From DATCDR01 sp036510575 (GTDB lineage: Bacteria > Actinomycetota > Acidimicrobiia > Acidimicrobiales > Bog-793), in contig DATCDR010000172.1 in NCBI GenBank assembly GCA_036510575.1, positions 1 through 10,736 on the forward strand: 10,736 nt of DNA, read 5' to 3'. Every line of letters begins with the position of its first letter. The first letter of the stretch is position 1. A program made the translations under genes and the position numbers. Below the pieces are notes generated by a model. That model did not search any database. It saw nothing but the letters and a program-made list of their open reading frames with translations, and was not told the DNA's origin. Positions 1-6,443 of this stretch are shown piece after piece.

Positions 1-85
1 TGAGGACTAGCCCAACCGACGCCATCGCGTAGAGCGCTCCAGTACCAGCACCGAGAACGGCGAACAACAGGATCGTCTCAAACAC
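1..85 (-). CDS. livH: LivH-type branched-chain ABC transporter permease, N-terminal part
   Basis: The minus strand reads 28 codons from a GTG start at 83-85 to the window edge. The peptide starts FETILLFAVLGAG and continues with TGALYAMASVGLVL. This hydrophobic opening, with G-A-L-Y-A followed by G-L-V-L, is typical of the first membrane helix of LivH, the inner-membrane permease of branched-chain amino-acid-type (HAAT) ABC importers. Many members of this family carry aromatic acids, amides or other carboxylates rather than amino acids. A purine-rich GGGGG lies about 9 bases before the GTG. A candidate operator (205-218) lies about 120 bp upstream, shared with the catabolic operon on the right. 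The rest of the gene, and presumably LivM, LivG and LivF, would lie to the left. The family call rests on one helix, so the substrate cannot be named. Confidence 0.7.
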   Translation of the reverse strand, partial: MFETILLFAVLGAGTGALYAMASVGLVL

Positions 86-869
86 GATTCAGAGCCCCCC
101 AAGCTCACGGGAGTCGTAGTCGCGTCGCGAGGTTGCTACGACTTCCGGTCCCGCCGCACAGTCAACTCGTCGCAGTTGGGCTTGCGACTCGTCACCATCT
201 TCCTATCTGATGTCTGATGTGTAGCAGCTGACACCAACCCCGCGCAAGTATGGCCGATATCGCTAACACCGCTCGCAGAACGGATCAGCCCACCTCCGTT
301 TTGACCACCTCGGCGACCCCAGAGAGTCCTCCCTAATTACCGAGGGAGCACCTCGACATCATGGGTGGTCGAGAAAAACTTGTCGCAGCGCAGACCGAAA
401 TTGGAGTCGACGTCGACGTAGAGATCACATGAAGCCCTCGTAGCGACTCTTTCGAGAGCCGCGGCCGTGACGGGCGCGTGCCGACGCTCGAGATCACATG
501 CACGAGCGCGACGACCCAAACGTCGATGAGGCGACCTCGCTCCTAGTGCTGTCAAAGCTCTAGACCTCGGCGATCAGAGCGATGCCGTCGTTGTCACTTG
601 AGGAAGTGGCCGCGACAACCCCGCAAAACGGCTGTGACCACTCCCCTCTCGAGTTCGCGCCGTTCGGCCTCGCCTCATGGAGCGCAGGCTGGACTGCCCG
701 GCGCCAGTCGGAAAGAAGGCCCAGAAAGAAGCCGACCCGAGCGGGACGCAAGACGGACCGCCGAGCCCCCCGGACCAAAGGGCGAGCCTCCTCAACTCGT
801 CCCTACGAGATAAGCCTTCCCCGATGTCCGACCCTTCGAACGTGCAACCCTTCGCGGATCAAGGCTCGA
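86..869. other. Gene-free or degenerate stretch
   Basis: About 780 bp lie between the permease start and the amidohydrolase stop. The part up to about 220 is the permease upstream region and contains the operator-like site. The rest shows only short open frames on both strands with no family motif that I recognise. One minus-strand frame (337-555) contains a plausible protein-like stretch (YVDVDSNFGLRCDKFF) but no recognisable domain or ribosome binding site. An 11-bp direct repeat GAGATCACATG occurs at 421-431 and 490-500. The stretch may be the remains of a lost gene. Confidence 0.5.
205..218. promoter_or_regulatory. Operator-like site ATCTGATGTCTGAT (site 1)
   Basis: This matches the four-copy motif ATCTGA-NN-TCWGAT. 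It shares 16 identical bases (ATCTGATGTCTGATGT) with site 2 at 5117. It lies about 120 bp upstream of the GTG start of the livH-like gene, so it probably controls the transporter. It can also be read as a direct repeat of TCTGATG. Assignment to the GntR regulator of this window is inference. Confidence 0.6.
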
Positions 870-2051
870 CTAGCTCGGCGCCCTCGCTTGATCGGCGAGG
901 CCGTAGAGGGCGATGGCGTTGTCGCGCAGGATCTTGCGCTGCTGCGCCGGGCTGAGGCGTTCCATCTGCTCGGTAGCGATCTTGCGCGAGTCGGGGAAGG
1001 TGCTGTCGGGATGCGGGTAGTCCGAGGCCCACAGCACGTGGTCTTCGTTGCAGAACTCAAGCTGTGCAAGCCCGACCGGGTCGTCCTGAAAGGTCACCCA
1101 GAAGTTGCGCTTCCAGACCTCGCTCGGCGGCATCGTGAGGTGGACGCCGCCCCGACTCTTCCAATACTCGCGGTTGTCGAGCAGTCGTTCGTAGCGATAG
1201 TCCATATCGTGGACGAGCCACGGCAGCCACCCGAGGCCGACCTCGGCGAGCATCAGGCGTACCCCGCTATGGCGGTCGAAAACGCCCTCGGCGAGGAGGC
1301 CGTGGAAGGTGTCGAGGAACGCCGTGATGAAGTTCTTGCTGATGCCAAAGACCGACGACGGTCGCTCGGGCGTCCCGCCGGGCCGGGGTCCCGGCACGCC
1401 TCCCCCGACGGGTGCCCCTCCACCAACGTGGAGGGAGACGATCGTCTCGGTCTCGTCCGCAACGGCCCAGAACTTGTCCCACTCGTCGTGGGAAACTCGC
1501 CCGGCTCGGCCAATGAGGAAGTTCACCTGCTTCAGCACGCCGAGATCGGAGATCCGACGCAGCTCGGTGATCGCCGCGTCAAGGTCGCCTGGCTCGCTCG
1601 GCAGCGAGGCGACACCGAAGAGCCGCAACGGGTCGTAGGAGCAGAACTCCATTAGCCAGTCGTTGTACGCGCGATGGATGGCGACGCGAAGCTCCGGGTC
1701 TTCGCACATGAACGCCTGGATCGGGCCAAACATGAAGCTCGCTTCGATTCCGTCCCGGGTCATGTCCGTGAGGCGCAGCTCGGGGATGGTGGGGCGCAAC
1801 ACCCCGAGCTCGAACACGCCACCCCGTTCGAGGGCGTTCTGATAGGAACGCTTCGGGGGTGGGGTCTTAGGCACCGCGCCCGCCCACGCCCCCCACGCGC
1901 GTTCTTCGCAGGTCCAGACGTAGCCAGTGTCGGTTTCGACTACCCGAGGCCCGCGCTCACGCAGCCGCCTTGGGAGACGTGCCGACCAGAGGTCGGCCGG
2001 GAGGTACTGCATATCGATGTGGTCATCGACCGAGATGAGACCGTAATCCAT
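870..2051 (-). CDS. Amidohydrolase-2 family metal-dependent hydrolase
   Basis: This is an intact 393-residue protein of the amidohydrolase-2 (ACMSD/resorcylate decarboxylase-like) TIM-barrel family. Members hydrolyse or decarboxylate cyclic and aromatic acids in the cytoplasm with one divalent metal. Visible landmarks are an N-terminal metal motif VDDHID (D9, D10, H11), a mid-barrel LHVGGG (H208), LAEVGLGWLPWL (E270) and a C-terminal WASDYPHPDS (D344, H347) followed by a DNAIALYG helix, all in family order. Length is normal for the subfamily. I start it at the ATG at 2049-2051 because GGGAGGA sits just upstream and homology begins at once (MDYGLISVDDH). An in-frame ATG eight codons earlier lacks this support. 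It stands alone on the minus strand, with the IS481 remnant about 150 bp upstream, so its native promoter may have been altered. The substrate is unknown. Confidence 0.88.
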   Translation of the reverse strand: MDYGLISVDDHIDMQYLPADLWSARLPRRLRERGPRVVETDTGYVWTCEERAWGAWAGAVPKTPPPKRSYQNALERGGVFELGVLRPTIPELRLTDMTRDGIEASFMFGPIQAFMCEDPELRVAIHRAYNDWLMEFCSYDPLRLFGVASLPSEPGDLDAAITELRRISDLGVLKQVNFLIGRAGRVSHDEWDKFWAVADETETIVSLHVGGGAPVGGGVPGPRPGGTPERPSSVFGISKNFITAFLDTFHGLLAEGVFDRHSGVRLMLAEVGLGWLPWLVHDMDYRYERLLDNREYWKSRGGVHLTMPPSEVWKRNFWVTFQDDPVGLAQLEFCNEDHVLWASDYPHPDSTFPDSRKIATEQMERLSPAQQRKILRDNAIALYGLADQARAPS

Positions 2052-2189
2052 TGGCGGATCCTCCCCCGAGGTCACCTGCTGGCGACGGAGTTTCGGTCTG
2101 CACTCGCCACCACAACATCAGTACCTAACAACTGGCCGCAGTATCACCCACTATCCCGCTCACGGCAAGGGCGCCGCCTCGATGAGCGT

Positions 2190-2645
2190 GTCGCGCAGGG
2201 ACACTAGTTGTATTGACCAGCCAGGTCGTTGATCCGACTGAGGGTGGGCTGCCGTTGAGTGCGGTGTGGTCGATGATGGTTGTAGAGATGTAGCCACTCG
2301 GCAAGTGCGGTAGCTCGCTCGGCTTCGGAGGCATAGGGACGGACATAGGCCCACTCTTCGAGGAGCGTTCGGTTGAAGCGCTCAACCTTCCCTGGCGCTG
2401 CACCGAATGCGTCTCGGAACGGAAAACTGCGGTAGCACACGCCGTTGTCCGTGAGGACTTCGGCGACGGTTATGCATAGCGTTCGAAGAACGCATCAGCG
2501 CTTAGGCAGAACGCTGCCGCGGTCTCCTTGCGTTCGTTGGCAAGCACTTCGGAGTACGCGAGCCGGCTGTGATCGTCGGAAGCGGAGTGGATGTAAGCGT
2601 AGCCAATGGCGTTGCGGCTCTTCTCTCTGCGGTGCCGACCGTTGC
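2190..2645 (-). mobile_element. IS481-family insertion sequence remnant
   Basis: This is the 3' part of an IS481-like element. The transposase end is present, and a TGTC...GACA sequence just outside the stop codon (about 2190-2203) could belong to the terminal inverted repeat. The other end and the N-terminal third of the transposase are absent. The remnant passes directly into a beheaded hydrolase pseudogene at about 2640-2655. No target-site duplication can be defined because only one end survives. The exact borders are uncertain by tens of bases. Confidence 0.7.
2204..2640 (-). pseudogene. IS481-family DDE transposase, truncated and frameshifted
   Basis: The upstream portion reads GYAYIHSASDDHSRLAYSEV and continues to ...DAFFERYA. 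The frame then breaks at about 2475. Adding one base gives RYGITVAEVLTDNG, the expected family sequence, and the frame runs on through CYRSFPFRDAF, GKVERFNRTLLEEWAY and HLYNHHRPHRTQ to DLAGQYN and a TAG stop. The DDE residues lie in DDHSR, TDNG and GKVERFN. Besides the frameshift, about 15 residues that normally separate FRDA from NGKVERFN (the RTRPYRPQT region) are missing in frame. The N-terminal helix-turn-helix half is absent. The element therefore cannot encode active transposase. Family assignment is from remembered conserved motifs and is strong. Confidence 0.88.
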
Positions 2646-2654
2646 CGGACTGGG

Positions 2655-3240
2655 AGATCGTCGCACCTTGCGAGCCCCCAGATCGATCTCACAACCCATG
2701 TGCAAGATGTGGTGAACACGAGTCTGTACGAGGATCTCTTCGAAATCGTGCTGGTCGGACACTCCTATGGCGGGATGTGATAACCGGCGCTATCGAGCAC
2801 CTCGCGGATCGTGTCCGACACCTCGTCTACATAGACGCGTTTCTTCCGAACGACGGCGAAAGCTTGTTCACCTTGACCGGCCGATCGGATCAGCTGCCGC
2901 TCGAGGTAGGGGCTGCGTACCTCGACGCCGGTCTCGGATTCGCATGGACTTCTGATGATCCCGCCGACGGCGCTTTTACCGATGCGCGCCAAAGCCTCCA
3001 GTCGGTAGCGACGTTCATCGAACCCGTCCATCTTGAACGCCCACTCGAGGAGTACCCCTTCACACGGACTTACATCAAGGCGACCGCAGAAGCTCGTACC
3101 AACGGCACGTCAGCCTTCATGACAGCGGGAGATTACGCGAAAGCATCGCCGCGTGGCGTTATAAGGAAATTGCTACGAATCACCTCATCACCGCGAATCG
3201 GCCGGCCGAGCTCGTGGATATCCTCCTCGACGTCGATTGA
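2655..3240 (+). pseudogene. Alpha/beta hydrolase pseudogene, beheaded with two frameshifts
   Basis: This is a third copy of the hydrolase family found intact at 3396-4100 and 9861-10565, here on the plus strand. The homology starts around SHLASPQIDLTTHVQDVV and runs to the nucleophile motif VLVGHSYGGM. A TGA at 2778-2780 then interrupts it. Adding one base (ATG-GTG-ATA) restores GGMVITGAIEHLADRV and the frame VYIDAFLPNDGESL through HLERPLEEYPFTRTYIKA. A second one-base loss near 3152 shifts the frame again. Past it one reads WRYKEIATNHLITANRPAEL and a natural TGA at 3238-3240, matching the catalytic-His end of the paralogues. About 45 N-terminal residues, including the HGAFGGAHT oxyanion-hole segment, are missing and replaced by the IS481 remnant. 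It is not functional as written. Confidence 0.88.
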
Positions 3241-3395
3241 CGCTTTGCGGGACAGAGGCGAGCGGACCGGGCTAGGACCGAGGAAAGGAAGCTCTCGCGT
3301 TGGCCGTGATGCTTAGCGCCGCGTAACCTGATCCGAAGTTCATCACGGTCGCTGGAACGCCAGCCGAGCAGGCCACCACGCTGTCCGGTTGCGGA

Positions 3396-4100
3396 TCAGA
3401 CGAGCCCCATAAGGATCTCGACGAGCTCAGCCGGCCGATTCTCAGGGATCGCGTGGTTCGTGTCGAGCTCGTGATAGCGCCAGTCACTGGAGGACTTCGC
3501 GCGATCGGCCGCATCCCAAGACGCGCCGGCGACGCCCGTTTTCTCCCCGCGGCTCGCCTTGATGTAGGTCCGTGTGAAGGGGTACTCCTCCAGCGGCCTT
3601 CCAAGCACGAAACTATCCGCGAGCGTCTTCACGGGTTGGGGAGATCGACGGGGACCGTGGAATGCGGCCTGCGCGGGGTCGTCGTAGAAGTCACCTTGGA
3701 GCGGAACCGCCTCTCGCAGCCAGGGCGTACCGAGCCCTTCCGAGAGAGAGTTGATTCCCCACGGACTCATGTTCAATCCTGCAGAAGGCAAACTGGTGTC
3801 GAGGTAGACGAGGTGAGCCACACGGTCTGCGATGTGGCGAAGTGAACTGGATACGACCCGCCCGCCGTAGGAGTAGCCGAGCAGAACAACGTCGCGTAGA
3901 TCCCAGTAAATGAGGACATTCGCGACGTCCTCTACGTGGGTTTCGAGGGTGACCTGCGGACTCGATAGGTGCCAACGCTCACCGATTCCCGTGAGTGCCG
4001 GGGTGAACACATCCTGCCCGGCGGCCTGCATTCGTGCCCGGACGTGGCGCCAGGTATGGGCCCCACCAAACGCTCCGTGCACGAGGACATAAGTGGTCAT
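3396..4100 (-). CDS. Alpha/beta hydrolase (esterase/lactonase-like), paralogue A
   Basis: This is a complete 234-residue soluble alpha/beta-hydrolase of the small single-domain group related to plant hydroxynitrile lyase/esterase-like and EstP-like enzymes. It has the oxyanion segment VHGAFGGAHTW (residues 7-17), the nucleophile elbow GYSYGG (Ser77) and the catalytic-His segment DTNHAIPENRP (His216). I did not assign the acid residue. An AGAAGGGA ribosome binding site precedes the ATG at 4098-4100. It is about 63% identical, without gaps, to the hydrolase at 9861-10565. The two differ most at residues 105-118 and 131-147, the likely cap/substrate region, suggesting diverged specificity. It converges with the plus-strand pseudogene copy. 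No ATCTGA-type operator is seen upstream. It would cleave an ester, lactone or similar bond; the substrate is unknown. Confidence 0.9.
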   Translation of the reverse strand: MTTYVLVHGAFGGAHTWRHVRARMQAAGQDVFTPALTGIGERWHLSSPQVTLETHVEDVANVLIYWDLRDVVLLGYSYGGRVVSSSLRHIADRVAHLVYLDTSLPSAGLNMSPWGINSLSEGLGTPWLREAVPLQGDFYDDPAQAAFHGPRRSPQPVKTLADSFVLGRPLEEYPFTRTYIKASRGEKTGVAGASWDAADRAKSSSDWRYHELDTNHAIPENRPAELVEILMGLV

Positions 4101-4373
4101 TATTTTTCCCTTCTGATAGCCACTGGTCGGCGAACACTCTTCGCCGCGGAGTTCGCTGTAGCGCGGGAAGAATAGAGATTAGGCCGCTGTTGCGCATCGC
4201 CCTCCGGGCCGACTATCGACACTGGCGGCAATACCGTCGTAGCTTCAGAGATCACAGGCACCCGAGGAGGACGATACCGAGTCCGCCAAGCATTTGGAAG
4301 CAGCAGACAGCGGCACGCTGACATTAGCCCCGCCGCTGTTCGCGAGCGTCCGCCTTGCTAGTCCCGAGTCTGA

Positions 4374-4565
4374 GAACCTCTTCGGAACTCATGTTGGATC
4401 CAACCTCATCCACGAGCGGGCCAGGGCTACGAGATCCCCGAGCTCGCCCGTCGCGATCCGAACCATTACGCCTCCGTGTTCGTGACGTCCGCATGCAAGT
4501 CGTGCGGCCGGCCCGTCTCGCCGAAGATCGGATCCACAGTGAGGAACTGCGCCGTCGACTCGTAG
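4374..4565 (+). other. Unrecognised open stretch with a CxxC pair, possible gene remnant
   Basis: This plus-strand frame runs 63 codons between stops without a convincing start or ribosome binding site. It includes GYEIPELARRDPNHYASVFV followed by TSACKSCGRPVSPKI, a protein-like composition with a CKSCG metal- or disulfide-type pair and a further Cys near the end. I do not recognise the family. The lack of a start and the sudden TAG suggest an internal fragment of a lost gene. It could also be chance reading in high-GC DNA. Confidence 0.25.
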
Positions 4566-4705
4566 TAACGGCGATCTATCAGGGATCCTTAGCCGGCGGG
4601 CACGACCGACCTTCCGCAGAAATGTCGAACTTGGTGTTCGACGGTAAACAACAGATCGTCTAGGACGCGCGGTCAGCGCGCCGGGGCAAATCGGCAACGG
4701 TGCGA

Positions 4706-4740
4706 GGCCCGGCCGGATCATGCCCCAATCCGGCCGGGCC
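4706..4740. terminator. Perfect 13-bp stem-loop, terminator-like
   Basis: GGCCCGGCCGGAT (4706-4718) and ATCCGGCCGGGCC (4728-4740) are exact reverse complements around a 9-base loop (CATGCCCCA). No T-tract follows on either strand, as is common for stem-only terminators in high-GC bacteria. It could stop transcription from either side of the degenerate region, most naturally minus-strand read-through of the operon toward hydrolase A. Confidence 0.6.
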
Positions 4741-4919
4741 CAACTCTCGTAGCACCAGGAGGGCCAGCGCTCACGAGAGATCAGGGGGCGCCTGCGAGCC
4801 TGGCGCGCTCAGCTGAGCCCAGCGACCCGAGGTGCACTTCCAGTTCGAAACTTGCTACGCAGTCACTCCTCCCTGCTGTCACTCGGCTAGCTGGCCAGCG
4901 TGCTCTTACGGGTCCAGCG

Positions 4920-5111
4920 CTAGCTCGTAGCCAGGCGCGACCACACCTGCGAGCCCTTCGTGGCGAAGTGCACGTTCGGCACCCATCCGACCGGCGCGAA
5001 CCACGCCATCTTCACGACTTCAAAGCGATCAATCCCACGAAGCTCTCCAGGTAGGTCAGGAACGGCGTCGACACGTTCAGCGACTGGACGTAGATCAGCT
5101 ACTTCTTTTCG
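4920..5111 (-). other. Unrecognised open stretch next to operator site 2, possible gene remnant
   Basis: The minus strand is open for 63 codons ending at TAG 4920-4922. It reads RPVAERVDAVPDLPGELRG and then IDRFEVVKMAWFAPVGWVP and NVHFATKGSQVWSRLATS. The mix of hydrophobic and charged residues looks like real protein, with an aromatic-rich core (MAWFAPVGWVP). There is no start codon with a ribosome binding site, and an in-frame stop lies just upstream at 5112-5114. Site 2 of the operator motif sits immediately upstream at 5117-5130. I cannot name a family. It may be the end of a gene once controlled by that operator and joined to it by a deletion. Confidence 0.3.
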
Positions 5112-5116
5112 TCACA

Positions 5117-5130
5117 ATCTGATGTCTGAT
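5117..5130. promoter_or_regulatory. Operator-like site ATCTGATGTCTGAT (site 2)
   Basis: Identical to site 1 over 16 bases (5117-5132) and also preceded by CGTCAC. No intact gene starts near it. The closest coding-like sequence is the unrecognised minus-strand stretch ending at 5111. It is probably an orphaned operator left after gene loss, or one serving a gene I cannot recognise. Confidence 0.55.
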
Positions 5131-5405
5131 GTCGGACGTTATACCGTCATTCGAGTGTGAGCAATGCGGATGCTCCGGGATCGAGAGCCAGCGCCACCAG
5201 GAGCTGTGAAGGCAGCAATCAGCTCCTGCGGGCTTCGGCGCTAGACAATCGCCAGCGAGCACACCGGAACGCACTTCGACGCGCCAGCGCATTTCATGCC
5301 GCGGCAGATTCGGGATTGCCGAATGCCGGACCCGCAGGGAGCATTACGACCGAAGCGGTGGAGTTACCGCAGTCCTCGGTTCAGCCGTCGTAACTGACGT
5401 CGGTT
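5131..5405. other. Non-coding or degenerate gap
   Basis: About 275 bp between site 2 and the cyclase stub. I see no family motif in either strand. A plus-strand ATG frame at 5157-5393 has no ribosome binding site and a composition typical of random high-GC reading. A small inverted repeat, ATTCGG (5308-5313) and CCGAAT (5319-5324), is present. The lost C-terminal part of the cyclase gene may have occupied this space. Confidence 0.4.
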
Positions 5406-5618
5406 CTATCGCCGGTGCAGCGGGCAATGGCGTAAGAGGGATCGCCCGACCAACTCCCTAAGCGGACGGCGCTCCTCCACGTCTGTAAACCAGTGATCCG
5501 TAGTGTGCCGGTAGCGGATGGTTCCAGGCCAATCGCACGCCTGATCCTCGGCGAGGGTGAGCGAGAGATCGATGATCGAGGCGGTCCGAAGCAGGTCGCC
5601 GATGCTGGACTCGCTCAT
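5406..5618 (-). pseudogene. Cyclase-family (kynurenine formamidase-like) hydrolase, N-terminal stub
   Basis: The ATG at 5616-5618 has GGAGG three bases upstream, so this was a real gene start, 30 bp after the GntR stop. The product begins MSESSIGDLLRTASIIDLSL and has TLAEDQACDWPG. I-I-D-L-S-x-T-L with a nearby WPG is the usual opening of the cyclase/COG1878 family, metal hydrolases of amides, lactones or cyclic acids. Homology fades after about residue 55 (EERRPLRELVG), and the frame stops after 70 residues. The family is normally 220-320 residues long and its metal-binding HxGTHxD motif is absent here. It is therefore a truncated last gene of the operon. The exact break (deletion or frameshift near 5440) cannot be placed by eye. 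Confidence 0.65.
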
Positions 5619-5648
5619 TTTCCTCCATCAGCTGGAAATAGTGACACG

Positions 5649-6443
5649 TCATCGGCCACGCGCCCCGCGTCGAGGACCTTCGTCTCCCCGGCGCCGCGCG
5701 CGCCGCATCCCCGCCTCGGTCTGCAACAGGTGGTCGGCCATCGCGTCGCGGGCGGCCTCCGCATCCCCCTCGATCACTGCATCGAGGATGGACTGGTGGG
5801 CTCGCACGGCCATCGAGCGATCGGCGGCCAGCTGCGAAGTCGATCGACGATCCTTTTCCAGCAGCTCGCCGATGGGAGCAAAGAGCGCCGCGACCACCGG
5901 ATTCCCGACGGCCTGTAACAACGCTGCGTGGAAGGCGAGGTCGCCCTCGACGAACTGGTCGACATTTGAGCCGGCCTCGCGCATCTGCGCCAGCGACTTT
6001 CGCATGCGGTTGATGTCGGTATTTGTCCGCCTCCTCGCAGCTAGTTGCGCCACACCGACCTCGACGACGCGCCTGGCTTCGATGAGGTTCTCCATCGAGC
6101 TGAGCTGATCGGCGCGCCCGCCCGCGTGGGCACCGAGGATCAAGGGGTCAAGTGGTGACCAGTCGCTCTTCGGTCGTACGTAGGTTCCCTGGCCACGTCG
6201 GATCTCGATCACGCCTTTCTGGCGCAAGATCCCGGTCGCCTCGCGGAGGGTCAATCGGCTGACTCCTGCTCGCTCCGCGAGCTCCTTCTCGGTCGGGAGC
6301 AGGTCGCCCGGTGTGATCGCGCCGCGGACAATCTCCTCGAGCAACTGGGCGGCGACCAGTTCGCCAAGCGGCTGGCGAACAACCGTCCGCTCGACAAGCA
6401 GTCCGCCCGACTCCTCCGGCTGAAGATCGTTCGACTCAGGCAA
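5649..6443 (-). CDS. FadR/FCD-type GntR-family transcriptional regulator
   Basis: This is an intact 264-residue regulator. Residues 26-90 form the GntR winged helix (LLPTEKELAERAGVSRLTLR, then LRQKGVIEIRRGQGTYV). Residues about 118-240 form an all-helical FCD ligand domain with the usual metal residues D168 and H172 (GDLAFH), H216 (RAHQSI) and H238 (DHLL). Such proteins sense hydroxy or sugar acids and usually repress their catabolic operons. The frame is open far upstream, but conserved sequence supports a TTG start at 6441-6443: GGAGG lies eight bases before it and it overlaps the upstream gene's TGA (6436-6438) by eight bases, suggesting coupled translation. It is the natural candidate to bind the ATCTGA-NN-TCWGAT sites, including its own operon promoter at 9554-9567. 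Confidence 0.88.
   Translation of the reverse strand: MPESNDLQPEESGGLLVERTVVRQPLGELVAAQLLEEIVRGAITPGDLLPTEKELAERAGVSRLTLREATGILRQKGVIEIRRGQGTYVRPKSDWSPLDPLILGAHAGGRADQLSSMENLIEARRVVEVGVAQLAARRRTNTDINRMRKSLAQMREAGSNVDQFVEGDLAFHAALLQAVGNPVVAALFAPIGELLEKDRRSTSQLAADRSMAVRAHQSILDAVIEGDAEAARDAMADHLLQTEAGMRRARRRGDEGPRRGARGR

Larger units (their letters stand above)
4101..5116. other. Degenerate intergenic region with fragments
   Basis: About 1 kb upstream of hydrolase paralogue A lacks any intact gene. It contains two unrecognised open stretches described separately (4374-4565 plus, 4920-5111 minus), a strong hairpin (4706-4740) and smaller palindromes such as GCTGGCCAGC near 4889. A 14-codon minus-strand frame around 4270-4310 (MLGGLGIVLLGCL then stop) looks like the last helix of a membrane protein but is too short to name. 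The picture is of decayed genes rather than designed intergenic sequence. Confidence 0.45.

Noticed and set aside
421..500. GAGATCACATG direct repeat
   Set aside because: Two 11-bp copies 69 bp apart without symmetry or further copies; too little to call a repeat family or attachment site.
582..1655. 357-codon plus-strand open frame opposite the amidohydrolase
   Set aside because: It is antisense to a gene with clear family motifs, has no ribosome binding site and its translation is low-complexity Arg/Glu/Ala-rich, a usual high-GC shadow.
2606..2654. Plus-strand start of the hydrolase pseudogene inside the IS remnant
   Set aside because: The sequence before about 2655 matches the transposase on the minus strand, and the plus-strand translation does not resemble the hydrolase N terminus.
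4262..4312. Possible C-terminal helix of a transporter (MLGGLGIVLLGCL)
   Set aside because: Only 14 codons, preceded by a stop after about ten more residues; hydrophobic runs this short occur by chance.
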